From Platanthera guangdongensis (Eukaryota; Streptophyta; Magnoliopsida; Asparagales; Orchidaceae), in the NCBI GenBank assembly GCA_039583875.1, contig CM077158.1:237886453-237950452 (forward strand): 64,000 bases of DNA, given 5' to 3'. The position numbers were made by a program, and so were the translations under genes. Positions 56,634 through 64,000 of the stretch are shown here, piece after piece. Each line of letters starts with the position of its first letter. Position 1 is the stretch's first letter. The notes under the pieces were generated by a model. That model did not search any database, was not told where the DNA came from, and saw only the letters and a list, made by a program, of their open reading frames with translations.

Positions 56634-58461
56634 CCCCGCTGGATCGTCGATTCTGGCGCTACACACCATATTACCTCCCAGAAGCCTTCCCAGTATCTCC
56701 AGACGGCTCATCTTTCGCATATCACTGTGACCAATGGTGACCCCCTACCGGTCTCTGGCGTCGCAGCTCTCCAACTTACCCCGGCCCTTTCTCTCTCCTC
56801 GGTTCTTCATGTTCTGGGGTCACCCTTCAATTTACTCTCTGTTAGTCGCCTAACACATGGACTTGATTGTTGCATAACCTTTTCTCCTTCCTCTTTTCTT
56901 ATGCAGGATCGACGCACCCAGAGTATCATTGGTGAGGGGCAGCTGGTGAATGGACTCTACATCTTGGATATATCATCCACACTTCTCTTCGCTGTCTCCA
57001 CCGTCGACTGGCATCGCCGTCTAGGCCATGCTCCTCTTCTGATCCTGAAGCGAGCTCTTCCCGATGTTCCTCTACGGGAGTTCTCTTGTGAATCTTGTAT
57101 CTACAGTAAACAGCATCGTTCTTTCTTCCCCCTTGCATGTACCCGAAGTAGTACTCCTTTATCTCTAGTTCATTCTGATGTATGGGGTCTCTATAAAGTC
57201 CCCAGTATCTTTGGATTCCGCTATTTTGTCACGTTTATTGATGACTACTCGTGTGTTACATGGCTATATTTACTGCATGATCGTACCGAACTTACCTCTG
57301 TGTTTTGTGTCTTTTAACTGAAATGTGTACGCAGTTTGTCACCCCTCTCAAAGTCATTCGCATTGATAACGCTCGCGAGTATACTAGTCGCACCTTCTCC
57401 ACTCTTTGCACCGAATTTGGCGTCATCCATCAAACTTCGTGTGCGTACACCCCTCAACAAAATGGGGTGGATGAACGAAAAAATCGTCACCTCCTTGATG
57501 TTGCTCGGTCACTTATGTTTCAAATGCAGGTTCCGGCCGACAATTGGAATTTTGTTGACTCTACAGCATGTCATCTCATCAACCGCCTACCCTCTTATAT
57601 TCTTGACTTAGCCATACCTATTCAACTTCTCTATCCTTACGCGAATCCCACCTCTCTCACCCCGCGAGTCTTCGGGTGTGTTTGTTATGTTCATCTTCTT
57701 GGCCCACCTTCCGACATACTTGCTCCTCGAGCGGCCAAATATATGTTTGTTGGCTACTCTCGTACTCAGAAGGGGTATGTTTGCTACTCTCTTTTTGATG
57801 GCAAGTTGGTCGTCTCGGCGGATGTCACGTTCTGCGAAGATTAGCCCTTCCACTTACCTTCACCCACTTCGACTTCCTCTCCTCCTCTTCCACGGCCTGC
57901 TATACATGTCACGTCCTCTATTCTGCCATCTCCAACCACCTCTCTCCCTGACCCCCCTCGGGTTCCTCCACCCCTTATCCGTGTCTACACCCGTCGCTTC
58001 AAGGATACTTCCCTGCACCAACTACCACCCTCCAGCGACACCCCGGCAACGGCAGATCCAGCTCCCGCCACTACAGCTCATCCCTTGGCCAATTATGTTT
58101 CTCTCCATCGGCTGAGTCCACATTTGTCACCTCTCTTTCCTCTATCTCTATTCCTAACACTGTGCAGGAGGCGCTGCAACACCCGGGATGGCGGGCGGTC
58201 ATGGACGATGAAATGCGGGCTCTCTGGGCTAACCGGACTTGGGATTCGGTTCCTCTTCCCGCAGGACAGCACTGTGTAAGCTGCAAGTGGGTCTTTGTTG
58301 TTAAACATGCGGCGGATGGCACCGTGGAGCGACTCAAGGCCCGCCTCGTGGCCTGGGGTTTTACTCAGCAATATGTTTTGGATTATGAGGAAACCTTCTC
58401 TCCGGTGGCCAAATTAAACACCGTCCGCGTTCTTTTCTCCTTGGTTGTTCATCGACATTGG
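56634..58461 (+). pseudogene. copia-G pol, truncated in RT
   Basis: Protease (56646, WIVDSGATHHITS, DSG intact), following domain, integrase zinc finger (57010, WHRRLGH ... CESCIYSK), core (57175 VHSDVWG; 57360 RIDNAREYT; 57470 DERKNRHLLDV) and tail (KYMFVGYSRTQKGYVCYS). A frameshift lies near 57310 and a TAG at 57842-57844. RT starts at 58162 ([39 protein letters not shown]) and stops after VVHRHW at 58461, before the YVDD region, where an LTR-like sequence starts. The remainder of pol and the 3' LTR are absent from the window. Confidence 0.85.
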
Positions 58462-60430
58462 TGTAGAGACCCAAATCCTGGGCTCTTCAACTGATTCAAT
58501 GATCGGACAACAGTTTTGAATAAAAAGGGTCGCAATACATCAGAATGCAAAGTAACAAGTTTTTTATTTCATTTGTTACTTTATTCGTTACATGATCATT
58601 ACAGACAAATTAACACATATTAGGTAGACTCTTTACAATAAATACACATGGAACCAGTACAGTGAGTTCTATGTCAATCCCGAGCTTCAACTATTATATT
58701 TACTAGTTCAACTACCAAGATCTTGTGTGTTCTACTTGGGGTTGGTCCTGCTGCCTAAAAAAATTTGTGTTCACTCTGAGTTAGTCATAAAAATTATGAC
58801 TATGTGAGAACAGTATTTCGTGAAACGTTATACATGCACACAATGAGGATAATAATAATATGCATACAGTACAATAAAGCGTAATTTTGATAGTACATCC
58901 TAATACTAACCCTTAAGCCCTTTTATTTTAGTTACATAAAGTAGGAAATGTTCTGGTTATGCATCTTTTTGGCCACTATTCACTTAAGGGCTTCCCACTT
59001 AAGGCTTTTTGTAGGCTCAGCCATACTGGTGAATCCATCCGTAGGTCTAAGTTACATCATCGGATTCGAAACCTTTGCATTTCCCCATGCCAAATTTTAT
59101 TATTTTGTTCTTGACGTATTTTTATAAAAGAAAAAGTATTTTTAAATAAAACATCCTCTCAGATACATGTATCGCCTTTATTGTTCTCTCGCCCACATTT
59201 ATTTCTTAGCGATATATCATCGAGTCGGAACTCATATGCACAGGCAGTGTCGTTAAAAAGACAATAAATTAGATACTGCAAAATAATTGTATACTCATAA
59301 TTTCAAGAAATAAAATACTCACAGCATCATGAGACATCATCCTTCTTCGTTTAATTCTTGCCTGTGGAAATCACTGTAATAACATGTATTTTAATTGAGT
59401 TGCGTCTCTTATAATATTTTGAAGGGATTTACGAAAAATCGGAAAGCCAAATAAGAAACCGGAAAACTCAAAATACTCAGAAATGATCGTAGAAAATAAC
59501 TTCAGCTCGTATACCTTGCTGGACAGCCATAATTGTGCCTCAAAATGGACTAACACCAGCCCCCAAAATGGACTTCCCGTCCCATGAAAATGTTGTCCAG
59601 TAAATCTTTCATAAACAACTCATAAACAGTGCTAAAAGGGCCTTTAAACAGCTACCAAAATAGCACAATAGTGCAGCAAAATATCGTCCAAAACCAGCGG
59701 AAATGCAGCCGAAAAACAGTAAGAAAACAGTCACGAAACAGCTACTAAAAAGCCATAAAAATCGGCATAAAACAGTCCCACAAATTTGTAAAAACAGAAA
59801 TCAGTAAACAACATTTTTACAGCGGGAGAAGGAGGAAGCAAATTGCTACACAATCGAACTCCTGATGTGCAAAAGTGCGGCAAGGTTCTTCCAAGAACTC
59901 CGAGGAAGAAGCTGGAGAAGAGGAGGTAAGGGAGAGAAGCAGCAACAGGTTTAAACCAGCAGCAGAGTAACAGTACAGCAAGGCAGCAGCTCAGGACAGC
60001 ATAGCAGCAGCTAGGAGACAGTGGTGCAGCAAGCTATCAGGGAGCAGTGGCTTAGGCAGCAGTGGAGGGGGAGAGCAATCGGAAATGGAAGATGAGGAGG
60101 GAATTCATCACCTATTTATATAGGTATATAGGCGGTGAAGAGGCCGCAAAAAGCCAAACGGTGAAGAGGCAACAAGAGGCCAAAAGGCATTTGCTAACTC
60201 AAATAGGTGTCACCACATGCATCTCAAGCCAAATTCAGCAAACATCAAGTGTCATTATATTGTAATTCAGCTAACACTTGGTTGGCCAAGTGTCAAAACA
60301 AGAAAATCATCCAACTATACCAACTACAAATGTCAAAATAAAGCTGTCAGCACACCATATGTACTAAAACCAGCCAGCTATAATTATTACAAGTGTCAAA
60401 ATCATCAACCTCCAGCCATAACTTGATAAC
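58462..60430 (-). repeat. long LTR-like block, possibly a solo LTR
   Basis: Starts TGTAGAGACCCAAATC exactly where copia-G RT breaks off, a typical gypsy LTR end. A strong TATA box on the minus strand (CCTATATAAATAGG, about 60110-60124) followed by GA-rich leader-like sequence suggests transcription to the left, which would make this a roughly 2-kb LTR on the minus strand. CAGCAG-rich sequence occupies 59940-60060. The right end and a TSD (left flank ATTGG) could not be confirmed. No coding frame of note. Confidence 0.4.
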
Positions 60431-60436
60431 AGCAGC

Positions 60437-60680
60437 TCAAAAGGACTTGGTCAAGGAGACCCTCCCATGAAAATTGCATCTGACGGCTCCACCGTTTACC
60501 TTCCAGAGACGATCTTGGACCGCAAACCCGTCACCGTGGAGAGTCAGGTCCAGGAATAGTTTTGGTCGCTTGACGACAACACCATCACTCTGATGTGGCA
60601 TGGGTGGACCGCGACGACTTTTGAAGCCAGTTTTCGAAATATTGCCTTGAGGACAAGTCAAATTTTTTAAAGTGGGGTAT
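60437..60680 (+). pseudogene. chromovirus chromodomain remnant
   Basis: In two plus-strand frames: LPETILDRKPVTVESQVQE, then QFSKYCLEDKSNFLKWG, the chromodomain tail ending in the LEDK block found also at 4681-4966. It is followed by the polypurine stretch AAAGTGGGGTAT. Only the last 80 or so residues of pol remain. Confidence 0.65.
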
Positions 60681-61000
60681 TGTTGCGGATACAGAGAAGG
60701 ACGGCCTAGAGGAAGAAGTAGCGTCGACGTAGCGCATATATTCTCAAAAGAGTAGGCCAGCAAAAATGACTACATCAGCATGATATGGCAAGATTGAATT
60801 CTGTTATATTTTATTTTCTTGTCGTATTCTCTTTATCATTCTCCCTAGTGCTGGGAGAGTTTATACAAGTATCAGCTCCTTGTTTTATCTTATCTTGTAT
60901 CTTGGACATTGGAAATTGATTGGAGCCTAAGGTTGGCCAAGTGGAAGCTTACCTTTGGAGTTCGTTTCACTTCCCACCTGTAACATTGTACAATTAAATT
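60681..61000 (+). repeat. 3' LTR of the chromovirus remnant
   Basis: Starts TGTTGCGGATACAGAG directly after the polypurine stretch. GAGTTTATACAAGTATC near 60858 may be the promoter region. The right limit is not visible and 61000 is an estimate. Confidence 0.5.
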
Positions 61001-61416
61001 AGTGGTCAATAGTTCGGCAATTTCCGGCAATTTCTTGCTTATTGATATTAGGTTTTTTTCCCTATTTCATGCACTGTATACACACCTTTATTTATTGTAA
61101 ATTATTTTTCGGATATGCCACTCACTTAAATACTTAATCTTCATTAGCTTACTTCTAGATGTGTGCTTCGGGTCGGGTTTTAATCCCGTTGACAAAAAGT
61201 CCCTAAAAATGCTTTCGGTTCTATAAGTGATCTGGGTTGGGAATTCAAACTTATACGCAGGCAGACTAGAGTAGAAGGTGTATCCGCCCAATATCAGTAC
61301 ATACGCGACCCTCAGGGAAGTATCAGTGATTCATAGCATCATCCTAAATAACATGACATTTACCTTTTCTTCCAAAATCGAAAAATAAATATAGAAACAG
61401 TGGTCCTCAAATATAC
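61001..61416 (-). other. AMY3 intron 2, donor-side original sequence
   Basis: Ordinary sequence between the chromovirus LTR and exon 2. A 67-codon minus-strand open frame at 61291-61088 has no recognised motif and is probably chance. Confidence 0.45.
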
Positions 61417-61550
61417 CTACTCAGATCACCAGAATAAGTAACTCCCCAATGCATAATCCATTTCCCTTCAAAATTACATCCAACCACGAGCCTCAGCCTC
61501 GTCCCATCATCATCCAGCCGATCAATCTTTACAAACACCTTCCCTTCAAC
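61417..61550 (-). CDS. AMY3: AMY3-like alpha-amylase, exon 2
   Basis: 134 bp, acceptor ATTGATAG (61558-61551), donor GTATAT (61416-61411). It encodes VEGKVFVKIDRLDD ... LVVGCNFEGKWIMHWGVTYSGDLS plus AG of a split Ser codon. GKWIxHWGVxYxGD is the hallmark of the first CBM45 module of AMY3-type amylases (Arabidopsis has the closely similar GKWILHWGVSYVGD). Exon 2 follows exon 1 in phase 0 over a 96-bp intron. CBM45 modules bind starch with low affinity and occur also in glucan, water dikinases, but the WDQPP and IETP context in exons 3 and 4 favours AMY3. Confidence 0.88.
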
Positions 61551-61646
61551 CTATCAATTCAAGTTCCCAAATCATTAACAAATACCTAATTCGCAAACAG
61601 AGAACCGAAGAATATTAACAACTAGCCCAGCACCATCGAAGCTCAC

Positions 61647-61907
61647 CGTATTCGTTCGCCTGAGCGGAAACGTCTCTGAAAACAGGATCTCGGTGTCGGA
61701 AACGGCGGAAGGGGTCTCGGAAATCATCGCCTTGAGGACAGGAAGAACCTTAGTGGGTCCCGTCAGCTGTAAATTACGGCCGGAGAAGGCGGAGCTGCGG
61801 AAGGAGATCGGGCGGAGGAACCTCGGCGGCGGATGATCGTTGCAGAAAAGCGCCGGGATTTCCCTCGGCGGCCGGCGGAGGAGAGTCTCTGGCCGGGATA
61901 ACGACAT
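61647..61907 (-). CDS. AMY3: AMY3-like alpha-amylase, exon 1 with transit peptide
   Basis: ATG at 61907; 87 codons; donor ACG/GTGAGC at 61647/61646. The first about 60 residues are rich in Ser, Arg and Pro, poor in acidic residues (MSLSRPETLLRRPP...), as in chloroplast transit peptides. The end (EILFSETFPLRRTNT) matches the AMY3 pattern EIFPxxR that precedes the first CBM45. No ATG lies in frame further upstream without a stop. The region to the right (61908-62100) has a TATA-like box and would be the 5' UTR and promoter. With the other exons, 191 of the roughly 890 residues usual for the family are in the window; the second CBM45 and the catalytic domain are not. Confidence 0.85.
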
Positions 61908-62066
61908 TGGATGCGAAGAAGCGGGGTCGCCGGGAGGGGAGTGGAGGGTGCTCAGGCTAGTTGCCGGTTCGGAATTGGGAAGCCCGCCGGAGTCAATAAA
62001 AAGCCGAGGAGATCATGGCGTCCACGCAACCTGTACTGCGACGAGGTGGTCGGCAAAGCGATCGGT

Positions 62067-62074
62067 TATTTAAA
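62067..62074 (-). promoter_or_regulatory. TATA-like box of AMY3
   Basis: TTTAAATA on the minus strand (within CCATTTAAATAACC), about 160 bp upstream of the ATG. A plausible core promoter for the gene; start site not determinable. Confidence 0.4.
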
Positions 62075-62111
62075 TGGAAGAAGGTCCAAAAAGAAAGACC
62101 ATTGTCAATAA

Positions 62112-62599
62112 AGTAACATTATTTGATTGGTTTTGCAGTTTTATTTAATTTGTATTTTCTTTAATTTATTAAGATTGAGGATAAATGGATAATCTATTAA
62201 TCTCTTGTATTTGTCATCAAAAAAATAGTTTTATTTTTTTGTGTGGCAAGGCATCACTATGAGCTTTATAAAGCGACAAAAATAATAGAGCGTTGGTATC
62301 TAAATATCGGTTTAGATTGCATGCAGGCCAGAATATTAAGGTTTAGTTTGGGATGGTGGCAATCGTAAACAACGCATGGTTTAAACCGTCATTTATTGAG
62401 AATCAGCTAATAAATATCATTCATTTGAACATTGTGAAAAAGAGGTAAATAAATGTTAATTTTATTACTCTAAAAAGATAATCATTATATAGGTATGTCT
62501 ACTTATTTATAGAAAATGGGGAGATGAGAGAATACAACAAATGATGTGGGACTAAATACAATCTGCGCGGTCTATGCGGTTTAACCGCTGAGGTAAGCC
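62112..62599. other. AMY3 upstream region
   Basis: AT-rich sequence. Around 62505-62556 a short stretch (ATTTATAGAAAATGGGGAGATGAGAGAATACAA then TGTGGGACTAAAT) resembles the middle of the copia-1/2 LTR in plus-strand orientation and may be a fragment of one. No gene seen. Confidence 0.4.
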
Positions 62600-62624
62600 A
62601 CCAAACCGTCAGGGAAGACCGTCG

Positions 62625-63095
62625 GTGCAGACCGCAAATGTGGGTTGCCACCAGACAGCAGTTGCGGCTAACCATCAGACCGCAGCTGCGGCAAGCCGCC
62701 AGATAGTAGTTGCGGCTAACCATCAGACTGCTGCTGCGGCAAGCCGCCAGACCGCAGTTGCGGCTAACCATCAGACCGCTGCTGCGGCAAGCCGCCAGAC
62801 CGTAGTTGCGGCTAACCATCAGACCGCTGTTCCGGCAAGCCGCCAGACCGCAATTGCGGCTAACCATCAGACCGCTGCTGCGGCAAGCCACCAGACCGCA
62901 ACTGCTGGTTGCCAACATACAGCATTTATGGCTAACCATCAGACCGTTGTTGCGACTGAAGGCCAGACCGTTGCCGCGGTTAATCACCAAACCACTGTTT
63001 CGGCTAATTGTCAGACCGTTGTTGCGGCTAACACCCAGGCTGCTGCTGCGACTATCCCTCAGACTGTCACTGTTGTTGTAACACCTCCCCTGTAA
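62625..63095 (+). repeat. 48-bp minisatellite encoding an 8-residue repeat
   Basis: From about 62650 to 62890 there are five 48-bp units (each two 24-bp halves: CCAGACCGCAGTTGCGGCTAA and CATCAGACCGCTGCTGCGGC types), then degenerate 24-bp units to 63068. Because 24 is divisible by 3, a plus-strand frame of 157 codons (62625-63095) stays open, with repeats of the type AANHQTAAAASRQTVV. The opposite strand is also open. This is more likely a minisatellite than a gene: no known domain and no gene structure. Confidence 0.75.
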
Positions 63096-64000
63096 TGAAC
63101 GTATAATATGGGTCCGGCCGGGGCCCCACAACATACGGACGCCACAGCTTTAGTATTATAAGTTGATATAGCTACCCACACTCAAAACTTTTTGCACAAC
63201 ACAGCGGAAACAAAAGCAAGACTAGAAGTTATCCACCACTAGAAGAGTAAAACAAATGGCCTTATGGCCTTACAACAAGTGTCCAAAATCAAATAATACA
63301 GCAGTCATGAATGTGCGTAGCACTCCTAGTCTACCTCGGCATGCAAGCCGGACAACAAGAGTCTCAAACATACAACATCATATAAGTATAGCTACAAAAA
63401 GAAAAGCACTTCATGAGGCTTAGGCCTTTCTGGCCGGCGAGCTAGCTCCTGCATGCGATCATTGCCCTGTAAAATTTATTAGTAACGTGGGTCAGCAAAG
63501 GCTGACCTCAAACTGTGTAACAACACATCTCCTCCCGGCCGCCCCTAACGGACCCCGGGGTACCCCTCCAACCTGCAAGTTAGCACTTCGTATGCAATAA
63601 TCATAAGCAAGAAAAGCAACTACAGAAACAGGTTTGGATGTCACACACATCATACATGTTCTCTACTGGTTGAGCATATAATAGAAGGGCCTACTTATAC
63701 AATCATGTATGCAATAACCTGGGTTTCACCCAAGGCACCCTAACTCGTATGCATCTAGCACATCATCACATCATATGGGTACTCAACGATTCTTCGTTGG
63801 CATAAAGCCGCAAACAAAGGGGGTCACCATTTCCCCCAACGGCTCACAGGCCGCCTCATGGAACTCTTGTCAAGGCCCCACCCGCTCCAGGTATTAGACC
63901 TCGGGCTTGCCTACAAGCTCTGACGTCTCATGTTAGGATTCCAACAAACACAAAACTGATCGATTCTAAGAAGCCTTGCCGGACCCCACCCGCTCATGGC
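63077..64000. repeat. possible LTR start, continuing past the window
   Basis: TGTAACACCTCCCCTGTAATG at 63077 is the typical opening of a gypsy LTR, followed by GGGTCCGGCCGGGGCCCC and about 900 bp without a long frame. Phrases such as CCCCACCCGCTC recur (63882 and 63981). With the right end outside the window the assignment is tentative. Confidence 0.3.

Larger units (their letters stand above)
44147..61416 (-). other. AMY3: AMY3 intron 2, 17,270 bp, filled with retrotransposons
   Basis: Bounded by GTATAT (donor, minus strand at 61416-61411) and TTCGCAG (acceptor at 44153-44147). It contains, from the acceptor side, a full copia (44604-49906), decayed copia RT (51140-51620), a tandem array (52600-53160), a 212-bp direct repeat (54054-54521), a truncated copia (54522-58461), an LTR-like block (58462-60430) and a chromovirus tail (60437-61000). 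Introns 1 and 3 are only 96 and 76 bp. Whether it is still spliced is not shown by the sequence. Confidence 0.8.

Noticed and set aside
61911..62111. plus-strand frame overlapping the AMY3 start
   Set aside because: Antisense to the 5' UTR and exon 1, Arg/Gly-rich shadow of GC-rich DNA.
62499..63134. 211-codon minus-strand frame over the minisatellite
   Set aside because: Repeat period divisible by three keeps both strands open; no domain or gene structure.

Overview
The window is nuclear DNA from a flowering plant with a repeat-rich genome. It is almost entirely nested, mostly broken LTR retrotransposons, both Ty1/copia (PBS of the initiator-Met type TGGTATCAGAG) and Ty3/gypsy (chromovirus and Tat lineages). 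No rRNA, tRNA gene or CRISPR array was seen.

One host gene is recognisable: the 5' end of a chloroplast alpha-amylase of the AMY3 type, on the minus strand. Its first four coding exons lie at 61907-61647, 61550-61417, 44146-44092 and 44015-43893. All junctions have GT-AG signals and the reading phase is kept throughout (191 codons). Introns 1 and 3 are 96 and 76 bp, but intron 2 is 17,270 bp and is packed with retrotransposons. No fifth exon is recognisable in the 43.9 kb to the left, so either intron 4 is even larger and leaves the window, or the gene has been cut.

Layout. 1-3600: minus-strand copia remnants. 3992-4966: end of a chromovirus whose LTR carries a 220-bp Tourist-like MITE. 4967-9320: decayed Tat-type gypsy, minus strand. 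9340-16985: two decayed plus-strand copia elements. 16986-19020: gag-protease half of another copia, minus strand. 19628-22883: a plus-strand chromovirus deletion derivative with two LTRs. 23623-29109: a minus-strand gypsy with 1.34-kb LTRs and a perfect 5-bp TSD, in which gag runs through an unknown repeat-containing segment into the integrase C-terminus. 29119-30640: chromovirus fragments in opposite orientations. 30640-43230: leader and gag of a minus-strand copia, tandemly duplicated and split by two chromoviruses, E1 (31461-37063) and E2 (37918-43065). 43230-62100: AMY3 5' region. Its intron 2 holds a complete 5.3-kb copia (44604-49906, perfect TSD), a decayed copia, a 135-143-bp tandem array, a 212-bp direct repeat, a truncated plus-strand copia (54522-58461), a long LTR-like block and a chromovirus tail. 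62600-63095: 48-bp minisatellite. 63077-64000: probable start of another LTR element.

No mobile element here looks able to move by itself: every gag-pol has stops, frameshifts or deletions. Element names (copia-1, E1 and so on) are local labels. Family assignments rest on motifs read by eye; nothing was searched against a database.
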